From JAJPKK01 sp963824905 (GTDB lineage Bacteria > Pseudomonadota > Alphaproteobacteria > Rhizobiales > Xanthobacteraceae): DNA of 64,000 bases. Position 1 is the first letter of the stretch, and every line of letters begins with the position of its first letter. The notes under the pieces were generated by a model, which did not search any database, had not been told where the DNA came from, and saw only the letters and a list, made by a program, of their open reading frames with translations. Below are positions 1 to 10,277 of this stretch, one piece after another. Position numbers and translations under genes: made by a program. Where the stretch lies: positions 1 through 64,000 of the forward strand of contig CAWGRH010000001.1 in assembly GCA_963824905.1 (NCBI GenBank). The letters are read 5' to 3'.

Positions 1-682
1 ACGTCGTCAATCCGAGCCTCTACCCGAAAATTCCCTACGATCCGTTCAAGGACTTCCAGCCGATCACCGTGGCTGGCGACGCGCCGAACGCTCTTCTGTC
101 AATCCGATGGTGCCGGCGAAGACCGTCGCGGAGCTCGTCGACTACATCAGGAAGAACCCGGGCAAGGTTTCCTACGCCTCCGCCGGCACCGGCACCACGC
201 CGCATCTTTCCGGCGAATTGTTCCGGCTCACGCTCAAGCTCGACATCGTCCATGTGCCGTTCAGCGGCGCCGGCCCGGCGATCCAGGCGCTCGCCGGCGA
301 TCACACGCCGATGGCGTTCACGTCGCTACCGCCGGCGATCCCGCTGATCAAAGAGGGCAAGATCCGCGCGCTCGCGGTCGCCGCGGCAAAGCGTGCGGCG
401 GCGCTTCCCAACGTGCCGACGCTCGCCGAGGCCGGGCTGCCCGACCAGGAGGCCGACACTATGCAGGCGGTGCTGGTGCCGGCGGGAACGCCGCGGCCGA
501 TCGTCGACCTGCTCTACCGCGAGATCAAGGCGATCGTCGCGTTGCCCGACATCAAGGAGCGCTTCGAAACGCTCGGCCTCGAGCCAATCGCCAACACGCC
601 GGAGGAGCTTTCCGCGCAGATCAAGGCCGAGATCGCGAAGTGGGGCAAGGTCATCCGCGACGCCAACATCAAGATGGAGTAG
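1..682 (+). CDS. Bug-family (TctC-like) tripartite tricarboxylate transporter receptor, 5' truncated and frameshifted
   Basis: This is the C-terminal part of a periplasmic Bug-family solute-binding protein, the receptor of tripartite tricarboxylate transporters; these bind small carboxylates and similar ligands. The family signatures YDPFKDFQPIT (near 40), KTVAELVDYI and GKVSYASAGTGTTPHL are clear, and the end (EELSAQIKAEIAKWGKVI) is a normal Bug C-terminus. The start lies left of the window. From base 3 the frame reads VVNPSLYPKIPYDPF, but near 93-97 it must move to the frame running to 682; one missing base in gctcttctgtc explains it. No TctA or TctB membrane gene is visible, so the ligand is unknown. 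It precedes a sugar-acid dehydratase-like gene, which fits acid uptake, but this is inference. Confidence 0.85.
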   Translation, partial: RRQSEPLPENSLRSVQGLPADHRGWRRAERSSVNPMVPAKTVAELVDYIRKNPGKVSYASAGTGTTPHLSGELFRLTLKLDIVHVPFSGAGPAIQALAGDHTPMAFTSLPPAIPLIKEGKIRALAVAAAKRAAALPNVPTLAEAGLPDQEADTMQAVLVPAGTPRPIVDLLYREIKAIVALPDIKERFETLGLEPIANTPEELSAQIKAEIAKWGKVIRDANIKME

Positions 683-715
683 CGCGAGGCGGCGGGGAGC
701 GTGTGATACATTCAC

Positions 716-830
716 GGACCTCATCCTGAGGAGCGCCCGATAGGGCGCGTCTCGAAGGATGGCCCCATACGCTGCGGCCTGTTGCCGTCCTTCGAGACGC
801 GTCCTGCGGACGCTCCTCAGGACGAGGTCC
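716..830. repeat. Intergenic palindrome, family A, copy 1
   Basis: Long imperfect inverted repeat. The left arm reads cctcatcctgaggagc then gcgtctcgaaggatgg; the right arm reads ccgtccttcgagacgc then gctcctcaggacgagg. It could fold into one long hairpin after the Bug receptor gene. Near-identical copies lie at 11263-11381 and 13681-13791. Confidence 0.9.
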
Positions 831-907
831 CATTAATTTCATAAGCGCCATCGCTCGCCGCGAAAATCTTCGGCGCGCGACCGCCGCGTTGCGCTACAAG
901 TGCCCGC

Positions 908-2072
908 ATGCGCATCCTCGGCATCCGCGAAACCGCGATCCCGCTCAAATCGGACCTCACCAATTCGAGCTTCGACTTTACGGAGATGACGACATCGATC
1001 GTCGCCGTCCTCACCGACGTGGTGCGCGACGGTAAATCGGTCACCGGCTTCGCCTTCAACTCGACGGGGCGCTATGCCTGCGGCGCCCAGATGCGCGAGC
1101 GCTTCATCCCGCGCATTCTGAGCGCCGACCCGGCTTCGCTCCTCGACGACAACGGCAACATCGATCCCGCCCGCGTGCTTGCGGTGATGTGCCGGCGCGA
1201 GAAGATCGGCGGCGATGCCGAGCGCTCGATCGCCATCGGCACCATCGAGGTCGCGGTGTGGGACGCGGTGGCGAAGATCGCACGCGTGCCGCTCCACCGC
1301 CTGCTCGCCGACCGCTACAGCGGCGGCCGGGTGCCGGAAAAGAGTATTCTGCTATGTCGGCGGCGGCTGGTACCGGCCGGGGCAGACCGTCGCCGATCTC
1401 CAGGACGAGATGCGCCGCCATCTCGATGCCGGCTACACCATGGTCAAGATGAAGGTCGGCGGGCTGCCCGTCGATGAGGACTGCCGGCGCATCGAATTGG
1501 TGCTGAAGGTGCTGGGGAACGAGGTGCGGCTCGCCGTCGACGCCAACGGCAAGTTCGCACGCGACGAGGCGCTCGCTTATGCCAAGGCGTTGCGGCCGTT
1601 CGGGCTCAAATGGTTCGAGGAGCCCTGCCATCCGCTCGACTACGCGCTCTATGCGGAGATCGCCGCGGCCTATGACGCGCCGCTCGCGACCGGCGAGAAC
1701 CTCTATTCGACGCAGGATGTCGAGAACCTCGTGCGCTTCGGCGGCCTTCGTGCGGGCCGCGACTTCATCCAGGTCGATCCGCCCCAGGCCTACGGGATCG
1801 CGCAATACGGCGAGACCGTTGCGATGCTGGAGGGCCGGGGCTGGAGCCGCGAGCAGCTGTTTCCCCACGGTGGTAACCAGATGTCGCTCGCCATTGCTGC
1901 CGGCTTCGGCCTCGGCGGCGCGGAATCCTATCCCGGGGTGTTCGGGGCCTTCGGCGGTTTCGCGGATGATGCGACGGTGGAGGACGGCTTCCTGCCCCTG
2001 TCCGACCGGCCCGGCATCGGCTTCGAAGGGCAGGCCGCGCTCTATGCGCTGATGCGGCCGCTGGCGGAGTAG
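908..2072 (+). CDS. Enolase-superfamily sugar-acid dehydratase, D-tartrate dehydratase (TarD)-like, frameshifted
   Basis: This is a mandelate racemase/enolase superfamily enzyme; these abstract the proton alpha to a carboxylate with Mg2+ help. Local matches to rhizobial D-tartrate dehydratase, from memory, are strong: FTEMTTSIVAVLTDVVR near the N-terminus, VKMKVGG (the KxK base), DANGKF, WFEEP and TGENLYS (metal ligands), HGGNQMSLAIAAG (catalytic His) and PGIGFEG near the end. The frame changes near 1342: the first reads ...GRVPEKS, the second resumes VFCYVGGGWY, and removing one base of gaaaagagta restores a protein of about 388 residues. It lies downstream of a Bug receptor but is separated by a palindrome, so is probably its own unit. 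The substrate (tartrate or another sugar acid) is inferred. Confidence 0.83.
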
Positions 2073-2083
2073 GGAGTTACCTC

Positions 2084-2167
2084 GTAGCCCGGATGAGCGC
2101 AGCGATATCCGGGGCCGACTTCCCCGCAAAGGCACGTCCCGCATATCGCTGCGCTCATGCGGGCTAC
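2084..2167. repeat. Intergenic GTAG-type palindrome
   Basis: The arms gtagcccggatgagcgcag and ctgcgctcatgcgggctac face each other, with gatatccgggg and cccgcatatc forming the rest of the stem. It belongs to a class of repeats starting GTAG; related elements lie at 17236-17322, 36714-36817, 8276 and 49786. Confidence 0.85.
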
Positions 2168-2254
2168 AAGCCGGCGCAACGTCCACTTTCCCCGACCCAC
2201 CGCCTCGCGTTATGACGTGATTCTGCCGGCTGCGGCCGGGGAGGGGTGGATCGC

Positions 2255-3595
2255 ATGCGCACCTGTCTCACCATCGTTCTTGCCGCTGGCGAAGGTACCC
2301 GCATGCGCGCGTCACGGCCCAAGGTGCTGCACGAGATCGGTGGCCGGCCGCTGATCGCCCATGTGCTCGCGGCGGCGGGCGCCGCCGGCGGCGCCCAGGC
2401 GGTGGTGATCGGCCCGGCGCAGGATGCGGTCGCCGCCGCCGTGAAGGCCGTGCTGCCGTCCGCCGAGATGTTCGTGCAGGCAGAGCGGCGCGGCACCGCC
2501 CATGCGGTGCTCGCGGCCAAGGCGGCGCTGGCGCGGGGCGTCGACGATGTCCTCGTCGCCTTCGCCGATACCCCCCTCATCACGCCTGAGACCCTCAAGG
2601 CGCTGCGCGGCGTGCTGGCAAAAGGTGCGGCGGTCGCGGCGCTCGGCTTTCGTCCCGCCGATCCGACCGGCTACGGGCGCCTGATCGTCGCAGCGGACGG
2701 CGCCCTCGTCGCCATCCGCGAGGAGAAGGACGCGAGCGCACAGGAGCGCGCCATCCGCCTGTGCAATGCCGGACTGATGGCGCTGCGCGGCGATTGCGCG
2801 CTCGCAATTCTCGAACGGATCGGGGATGACAACGCGAAGCGCGAGTTCTATCTGACCGATGCGGTCGAGATCGCCCGCAAGATGGGCCTGCCCACGGTGG
2901 CGCTCGAAACCGAGGAGGACGAGGTGCGCGGCGTCAATACCCAGGCCCAGCTCGCCGAGGCGGAGGATGTGCTGCAGCGCCGGCTGCGCGCAGCCGCCCA
3001 CGAGGCGGGTGTCGCCATGACCGCGCCGGAGACCGTCTACTTCTCCGCCGACACCAGGCTCGGGCGCGACGTCGTCATCGAACCCTATGTGGTGTTCGGT
3101 CCCGGCGTCACCGTCGAGGACGGCGCGCTGATCCGCTCGTTCTCCCATCTCGAAGGCGCGGTTGTCGGCCGCGGTGCCAAGGTCGGGCCGTATGCGCGGC
3201 TGCGTCCCGGCGCGCGGCTCGAGGCCGATGTCCATGTCGGCAATTTCGTCGAGGTGAAGGAAGCGCGGCTAGGCGCGGGCTCAAAAGCGAACCACCTCTC
3301 CTACATCGGCGATGCCTCGGTGGGCGAAGGCACCAACATCGGCGCCGGCACCATCACCTGCAACTACGACGGCACCCACAAGCACCGCACCGAGATCGGC
3401 AGCCGCGCCTTCATCGGCACGAACTCCTCGCTTGTCGCCCCCGTAAAGATCGGCGACGGCGCCTATATCGGCAGCGGATCGGTGATCACCGACGACGTGC
3501 CGGCGGATGCGCTCGCGCTCGGCCGTGGCCGGCAGGTCATCAAGGAGGGCTGGGCGGCCCGCCTGCGCAGCCTCGTCGGAGCCGGCCGCAAATGA
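2255..3595 (+). CDS. glmU: Bifunctional UDP-N-acetylglucosamine pyrophosphorylase / glucosamine-1-phosphate N-acetyltransferase
   Basis: GlmU makes UDP-GlcNAc for peptidoglycan and lipopolysaccharide: the C-terminal domain acetylates glucosamine-1-phosphate and the N-terminal domain adds UMP. The uridylyltransferase loop LAAGEGTRMRASRPKVLH opens the protein. The second half is a left-handed beta-helix of hexapeptide repeats (VGNFVEVKEARLG, NIGAGTITCNYDGTHKH) with the usual acetyltransferase residues. At about 446 residues the length is normal. I chose ATG 2255 over GTG 2246 because the ribosome site ggggagg (2239-2245) is well spaced for it. It is followed by glmS, so two steps of one pathway are neighbours, 209 bases apart. 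Confidence 0.97.
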   Translation: MRTCLTIVLAAGEGTRMRASRPKVLHEIGGRPLIAHVLAAAGAAGGAQAVVIGPAQDAVAAAVKAVLPSAEMFVQAERRGTAHAVLAAKAALARGVDDVLVAFADTPLITPETLKALRGVLAKGAAVAALGFRPADPTGYGRLIVAADGALVAIREEKDASAQERAIRLCNAGLMALRGDCALAILERIGDDNAKREFYLTDAVEIARKMGLPTVALETEEDEVRGVNTQAQLAEAEDVLQRRLRAAAHEAGVAMTAPETVYFSADTRLGRDVVIEPYVVFGPGVTVEDGALIRSFSHLEGAVVGRGAKVGPYARLRPGARLEADVHVGNFVEVKEARLGAGSKANHLSYIGDASVGEGTNIGAGTITCNYDGTHKHRTEIGSRAFIGTNSSLVAPVKIGDGAYIGSGSVITDDVPADALALGRGRQVIKEGWAARLRSLVGAGRK

Positions 3596-3804
3596 GAAGG
3601 CTGCCATGGCAGGCGTTCGCGCCATCCGCTAAGATGATCGGAAGCGACGCAATAAGTCGCGCATTTCTGAGTGTTTTTTCGTGTTCTTCGGGGACAAGGG
3701 GAGGCGTCTCACAACGCACAAAGGGGCAAGGCGAAGGTCGTCGTCCGGCGAGGGCCGGCCCGGGACCGGCGCGGACGGACAGGGTTTAAACTGGGGTTGG
3801 CTTC

Positions 3805-5632
<1,828 letters not shown>

Positions 5633-5725
5633 GCAGCGGCGCAAGGTCGCGCCGGTGTCGGAATGTAGGCTCCGAGCCCGCGGCCGGCATGGCGCATGCA
5701 TGCATGAAATCATAGAGTTGAGGGC

Positions 5726-6502
5726 ATGACCTCGATGAACGACTCTGGCGTGCCGCAATCCCCGCCCGGCGGGACCGATAAACCGCCCGCGCATCACCAC
5801 GGCTTCGGCAGCCGCATTCGCAATTATTTCCTCACCGGGCTCGTGGTCGCCGGGCCGGTCGCCATCACCATTTGGCTGACCTGGTCGTTCGTCAACTGGG
5901 TCGACAACCTCGTGCGCCCGTTCATTCCGGTCGCCTATCGGCCGGAAAGCTACCTGCGGGGCGTTCCCGGCACCGGGCTGGTGATCGCGTTGATCGCGCT
6001 CACGCTTCTCGGCTTCCTCACGGCGAACCTCGTCGGCCGCACGCTGGTCGAGGCCGGCGAGCGCATCCTCGATCGCATGCCGCTGGTGCGCTCGATCTAC
6101 AAGGGCCTCAAGCAGGTGTTCGAGACCCTGTTCTCGCAGTCCGGCTCGAGCTTCCGTAAGGTCGGTCTCGTCGAGTTTCCATCCCCCGGCATGTGGTCGC
6201 TGGTGTTCATGTCGCAGCCGCCGAGCTCGGAGATCACCTCGGTGCTGCCGAACAAGGACGAGCACGTCTCGGTGTTCATGCCCTGCACGCCGAATCCGAC
6301 CACCGGCTTCTTCTTTTACGTCGCGCGCAGCGCCGTGATCGAGCTCGACATTCCGGTCGAGGCGGCGGCGAAGCTCATCATGTCCGCCGGCCTCATCCAG
6401 CCTGGCACCGGCGATGGCCCGAAGCGCCTCGCCGCGCTCGCGGAAGCCGCCAAGGCGGCGCAATTGCCGAAACCGGCTGCGGCCGTCGTTCCGGCGAAAT
6501 GA
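5726..6502 (+). CDS. DUF502 family membrane protein
   Basis: This 258-residue protein is a DUF502 member, an inner-membrane family of unknown function. After a polar, His/Pro-rich N-terminus come a first membrane segment near residues 35-55 (FLTGLVVAGPVAITIWLTW) and a second near 85-105 (GLVIALIALTLLGFLTANL). The family motifs PLVRSIYKGLKQVFETLF and VGLVEFPSPGMWSLVF follow, then a soluble C-terminal domain. The ATG at 5726 has gagttgagggc before it. DUF502 genes often sit beside glmS in rhizobia. The recG gene I remember next to this group is absent. Confidence 0.9.
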   Translation: MTSMNDSGVPQSPPGGTDKPPAHHHGFGSRIRNYFLTGLVVAGPVAITIWLTWSFVNWVDNLVRPFIPVAYRPESYLRGVPGTGLVIALIALTLLGFLTANLVGRTLVEAGERILDRMPLVRSIYKGLKQVFETLFSQSGSSFRKVGLVEFPSPGMWSLVFMSQPPSSEITSVLPNKDEHVSVFMPCTPNPTTGFFFYVARSAVIELDIPVEAAAKLIMSAGLIQPGTGDGPKRLAALAEAAKAAQLPKPAAAVVPAK

Positions 6503-6517
6503 CTGTTCATTTGTGAT

Positions 6518-6705
6518 TGGTCATTCCGGGGCGGTGCGCAGCACCGAACCCGGAATCCAGACGACCTTCATTGCGGGCTAAAGCGCCTCCCCCACCACTG
6601 TCATTGCCCGGCTCGACCGGGCTCGACCCGGCCATCCCGCTTAACAAGGCACCGCCGTGCCACATTATCGGGATCGCCGGGCCAAGTCCGGCGATAACGG
6701 AGTGG
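6518..6705. repeat. Intergenic palindromic repeat cluster (CCGGG type)
   Basis: This 300-base gap between DUF502 and the cupin gene holds repeat sequence and no gene. At 6520-6560 gtcattccgggg... pairs with ...cccggaatcc. At 6601-6700 tcattgcccggctcgaccggg and gatcgccgggccaagtccggc form a second, larger structure. The pieces resemble those at 10123-10218 and 16143-16180. Confidence 0.7.
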
Positions 6706-6807
6706 GGTTCACCTTATCCGCGCGCGTTCCAGGTAGACCCGCAGACAATTGGCGAAGCCATTCCCGTGCGCTAAACAGGTCTGCCGAAAAAATTTAGGGA
6801 GGACATC

Positions 6808-7212
6808 ATGAGGAAGCTGATCGCACCGGCGCTGATCGCCGCCGCCGGGCTCGCTGCGGCCGCCGCGTGGTCGCAGACGCCGGCGCCGGCGAACAACGTG
6901 GTCCAGTATTTCACCACGCCGCTCGAGAACGATGGTTCGCGCATCGTACGGCTGCAGAACGTCAACATCCCGCCGCAAGGCGGCACGCCGTTCCACCGTC
7001 ACCCCGGCGATCAATGGGCCGCCATCCAGGAAGGCGAGGTCACCTTCACCGTGAAGGGGCAGCCGCCGCGCGTCCTCAAGGTCGGGGACAGCGTCTACAT
7101 TCCTCGCGGCACCATTCACCGCAACCAGAACCTCACCGACAAGCCGGCGCGCTCGGTCGAGCTCGTGATCCTCGACAAGGACAAGCCGGGACTCGAAGCC
7201 GTCAGCGAGTAG
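6808..7212 (+). CDS. Exported cupin-domain protein
   Basis: A 134-residue single-cupin protein with a signal peptide (MRKLIAPALIAAAGLAAAAA, cleavage probably after WSQ). The cupin metal site is visible: PFHRHPGDQWAAIQEGE is motif 1 (two His, a Gln, a Glu) and PRGTIHRN is motif 2 (a His). Such small periplasmic cupins bind a metal; the reaction cannot be told from sequence. The ribosome site agggagg stands 6 bases before the ATG. The next gene on this strand is an exported MBL-fold hydrolase 112 bases on, with its own ribosome site, so co-expression is possible but not shown. Confidence 0.85.
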   Translation: MRKLIAPALIAAAGLAAAAAWSQTPAPANNVVQYFTTPLENDGSRIVRLQNVNIPPQGGTPFHRHPGDQWAAIQEGEVTFTVKGQPPRVLKVGDSVYIPRGTIHRNQNLTDKPARSVELVILDKDKPGLEAVSE

Positions 7213-7324
7213 GGCCGCGCCCTTCATCCACGGAGGTTCGCATTTCCCGCGCGCGGGGGATGCGGTAGTTTTCACAGCGCCGGCGTGCGGCATGCGCCGT
7301 TCGGCCGAAATTTCGGAGGACACG

Positions 7325-8245
7325 ATGAAACACGATGTCAGGTCGGTGTCATTCACCATGCTCCTCGGAGCGCTCGCCCTGCTGCCGCAGACGCGCGTGA
7401 GCCTGGCGCAGGCGCCGCAGCCGCCGGCCGACCACCCGTCGATCAATGTCCGCGGCCAGACCTATACGCCGCGCTCGGTATTGGCGCGCAACATGGGCTC
7501 GGAGGCCGACCAGACGACGGCATTCACGCCGCATCGCGTGATCGGCAACATCTATTACGTCGGCACGCGGACGCTCAGCTCGTTTCTGATCGTGACGCCG
7601 GAAGGAAATATCCTTCTCGACACGACCTATGAGCGCAACGTGCCCGTGATCGAGAAATCGATCGCCGATCTCGGCTTCAAGCTCTCCGACGTCAAGATCG
7701 TGCTCGGCAACCACGCCCATCGCGACCATCAGGAGGGCGACGCGCTCGTCAAGGAGAAGACCGGCGCGCAGGTGATGGCGATGGCCGAGGACGTGCCGGC
7801 GCTCCAGGCGCTCAAGCCCGGCGGCAAGGAGCATCCGATCGACCGGGTGCTTCACGACGGCGACAAGGTGACCCTCGGCGGCACGACGCTCGTCGCCCAT
7901 CTCACCCCCGGCCACACCCGCGGCTGCACCACCTGGACCACGACGGCGCAGGAGGGCGGCAAGATCTACAACGTCATGCTCGGCTGCAGCCTGCGCCCGC
8001 CGGCGGTGATCACGCCGGAGATCGCCGCCGAGTTCGACCGCTCCTTCAAAACCGTGCGGGCGCTTCCCTGCGACGTCCAGCTCGGCGATCACGGCGCGCA
8101 ATACGGCATGCAGGAGAAGTTCGCGAAGCTGAAGGAAGGCCAGCCCAATCCCTTCATCGATCCGGCGAGTTGCACGCTCGAGGCCGATGTCGAGCAGGCG
8201 ATGTTCAACGCGCTCCTCGCCGAGCAGCAGGCGGCGAAGCCGTAG
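7325..8245 (+). CDS. Exported subclass B3-like metallo-beta-lactamase-fold hydrolase
   Basis: A 306-residue secreted MBL-fold enzyme. The signal peptide runs to about residue 29 (SLAQA). The zinc site is HAHRDH (His130, His132, Asp134, His135), with a further His in PGHTRGCTTW and another in LGDHGAQYG, the B3 subclass pattern. The position between His132 and Asp134 is Arg, and the two-domain fold with GNIYYVGT and SFLIVTPEGNILLDT is typical. B3-fold proteins in soil alphaproteobacteria include true beta-lactamases and unrelated hydrolases, so resistance should not be assumed. The start ATG 7325 follows cggagg; an ATG 33 bases upstream lacks a ribosome site. Confidence 0.85.
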   Translation: MKHDVRSVSFTMLLGALALLPQTRVSLAQAPQPPADHPSINVRGQTYTPRSVLARNMGSEADQTTAFTPHRVIGNIYYVGTRTLSSFLIVTPEGNILLDTTYERNVPVIEKSIADLGFKLSDVKIVLGNHAHRDHQEGDALVKEKTGAQVMAMAEDVPALQALKPGGKEHPIDRVLHDGDKVTLGGTTLVAHLTPGHTRGCTTWTTTAQEGGKIYNVMLGCSLRPPAVITPEIAAEFDRSFKTVRALPCDVQLGDHGAQYGMQEKFAKLKEGQPNPFIDPASCTLEADVEQAMFNALLAEQQAAKP

Positions 8246-8275
8246 CAACGCGGCTAACTGGTAACGCGGGTAACT

Positions 8276-8304
8276 CGTAGGGTGGGCAAAGCGAAGCGTG
8301 CCCG
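8276..8304. repeat. GTAG-type half repeat
   Basis: cgtagggtgggcaaagcgaagcgtgcccgcg contains a small dyad (gtgggc/gcccgc) and starts with GTAG like the elements at 2084, 17236 and 36714. It abuts the larger family B repeat. Confidence 0.55.
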
Positions 8305-8308
8305 CGAA

Positions 8309-8460
8309 CCTCTCCCCGCGTGCGGGGAGAGGTCGGATCGCGTCAGCGATCCGGGTGAGGGGGCCTCGCCGCGAGTCTGAGCGTCTGTGAATGCTTTCAG
8401 AGACTCAAACTCGCGAAACCGCCCCTCACCCCGACCCTCTCCCCGCCCGCGGGGAGAGGG
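8309..8460. repeat. Intergenic palindrome, family B, copy 1
   Basis: Nested inverted repeats: cctctccccgcgtgcggggagagg at the left, ccctctccccgcccgcggggagaggg at the right, and between them gggtgaggggg pairing with cccctcacccc. A second copy with the same layout lies at 48075-48230. It sits between two convergent genes and may help end transcription in both directions. Confidence 0.88.
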
Positions 8461-8465
8461 AGAAG

Positions 8466-10013
8466 TCACCCGTGCGGCGGCTTTCCGCAATGGGCGCAGC
8501 GCGCGTCGGCCGGACCGAAGTCGCGGCGCAGGCGGTGATTGCGCGGGTCGTCGCCGAGGCCGCGGCAGAAGCTCGACACGATCGGCTCGAGCCGCTCGGC
8601 AAAGCGCCGCGCGTCGGCATTGAGGGACCCGAGCCGCTCCACCGCGGCGGCCGCCTGTGCGGCGAGCGCCGTACGGTCGATACCGATGGCGCGGCCGCCC
8701 GCGACCACGAGCTTGCCGCCGATCAGCACGCGGTCGACGGCGCCGCCGTTCTCGGTGAACACGATCTGGTTGGTCGCGTTGTTGAGCGGGACGAAGTTGA
8801 CGTGGTCGAGGTCGAGCAGCACGAGGTCGGCCTTGTAGCCGCGCGCGATCCTGCCGATGAAATCCTGCATCCCGAGCACGCGTGCCGATCCCTGCGTCGC
8901 CATGGTGAAGGCGTCGGCGGTCGAGATCCATTCGGCGGGCGGCACGCCGCGCACCCGCGACACGAACGCCGCGGCGCGGATCGCCTCGAACATGTTCTGG
9001 TTGTCCGACGACGCCGAGCCGTCGGTGCCGATGCCGACGGTGACGCCATGGTTCATGTAGTGGCGCGCCGCGGCTACCCCTGAGCCGAGGCGCAGATTGG
9101 CGGCTGCGTTGTGAGAGACCGCGACGCCTTTCTTCGCCATGAGCTCCATGTCGCTGTCGCTGATCCAGATCGCGTGGGCCGCCGACAGCCACGGGCCGAG
9201 GAGGCCGCAGGCATCCATGATCTCGACGGTCGACATGCCGAACACCTTGAAGGTCGAGGTCGACTGGTATTTTGCTTCGCTGACATGGGTCTGCATCGGC
9301 AGATCATGGGAGCGCGCGACGTCGCGGCAGGCGATCATGAATTCGCGGGTGCAGTGATGCGGAATGGTCGGTGCGATGCCCAGCCGCAGCCGGTCGCGCG
9401 GGTGCGACCACGTCTCGGCGAGCCGGCGCAGCGCCGCGATGACGGCATCGGCGCCGCCCATGCGCAGCTTCGCGGCGTGGTCGCGGGCATCGTCAGGCAG
9501 CGCGTCGATCAGGCCCGGCACCGCCTGGTAGAAAGTGAGGTCGGCGACCATCGGCGCGATGACCGCCCGCAGCCCGACCTTTGCATAGGCGCTGGCGACC
9601 GCCTCCATGCCCTCGATCGTCGGTGCGGGGAATTCGAAGAACAGGTCGTAGCAGGCGGTGGCGCCTTTCTCGACCATCTCGACCGCGGTGATCAGCGCGG
9701 CGAGATGCTTGTCGTCGTGGCTTCGATGGCCGCCGATCCACGGCGCCGCGTTGAGCAGCAGGTCGAGCTCCCAGAGGTCGCCGACGCCCTTGGAGAGGCC
9801 GCCATGGCTGTGGGTATGACCGTTGATCAGCCCGGGAATGATGAGCCGGCGGCTCGCATCGATCACCTCGGCATTGGCGTTGCGCACTGCGCCGCGCGGC
9901 ACGATGTCGACGATGGTGTCGCCCTCGACGACGATATCGCGCGCCTCGCCATGGGGCACCGTAACGGAGTGCACCAATCCACCTGTGATCACGAGCATGG
10001 CGCGGTCTTTCAT
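8466..10013 (-). CDS. Amidohydrolase (TrzN/SsnA-like adenosine or guanine-type deaminase family)
   Basis: A metal-dependent amidohydrolase of about 515 residues, of the family with 5-methylthioadenosine/S-adenosylhomocysteine deaminase and chlorohydrolases. It begins with a small beta-sandwich (MLVITGGLVHSVTV). Metal ligands are seen in NGHTHSHGG, in QTHVSEAKYQ, in the His of SAAHAIWI and in GTDGSASSD; SHNAAANLRLGSG is also diagnostic. The C-terminal tail ends with DARCAHCGKPP, a possible CxxC. The start may be ATG 10013 or 9998. Neighbouring genes do not reveal the substrate. The next gene, divergent, is an ABC binding protein, so uptake and deamination of an N-heterocycle could be linked, but that is inference. 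Confidence 0.85.
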   Translation of the reverse strand: MKDRAMLVITGGLVHSVTVPHGEARDIVVEGDTIVDIVPRGAVRNANAEVIDASRRLIIPGLINGHTHSHGGLSKGVGDLWELDLLLNAAPWIGGHRSHDDKHLAALITAVEMVEKGATACYDLFFEFPAPTIEGMEAVASAYAKVGLRAVIAPMVADLTFYQAVPGLIDALPDDARDHAAKLRMGGADAVIAALRRLAETWSHPRDRLRLGIAPTIPHHCTREFMIACRDVARSHDLPMQTHVSEAKYQSTSTFKVFGMSTVEIMDACGLLGPWLSAAHAIWISDSDMELMAKKGVAVSHNAAANLRLGSGVAAARHYMNHGVTVGIGTDGSASSDNQNMFEAIRAAAFVSRVRGVPPAEWISTADAFTMATQGSARVLGMQDFIGRIARGYKADLVLLDLDHVNFVPLNNATNQIVFTENGGAVDRVLIGGKLVVAGGRAIGIDRTALAAQAAAAVERLGSLNADARRFAERLEPIVSSFCRGLGDDPRNHRLRRDFGPADARCAHCGKPPHG

Positions 10014-10122
10014 TCTCGAAGCCGGGTCCAACGAGGAGGGCAGGGGGCAGGCGATGTCAACGGGCGTCTGCTTCCGCTAAGCGGCGGGCGTCAGAATGAG
10101 AGTTCGATGCAGTGACCGAGTA

Positions 10123-10218
10123 GGTTGTCATCGCCGGGCTTGTCCCGGCGACCCCGATAACGTGGCACGGCCGTGCCTTGGTAAGCGGGGTGGCCGGGCC
10201 AAGCCCGGCCATGACCAC
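10123..10218. repeat. Intergenic palindrome (CCGGGCTTG type)
   Basis: tcatcgccgggcttgtcccggcgac at the left and ggccgggccaagcccggccatga at the right form a long imperfect hairpin around a central ggcacggccgtgcc dyad. Related sequence occurs at 6518-6705. It occupies the gap between two divergent genes. Confidence 0.8.
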
Positions 10219-10277
10219 CTCGTTGGAACGAGATATGCTTTGGCGTTAGCGTTTTGCATTCGCACTGCGGATTTCCT

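Noticed and set aside
7325..8245. Calling the B3-type protein an antibiotic-resistance gene
   Set aside because: The fold and zinc site are clear, but many B3-fold proteins are not beta-lactamases and nothing else here supports resistance.
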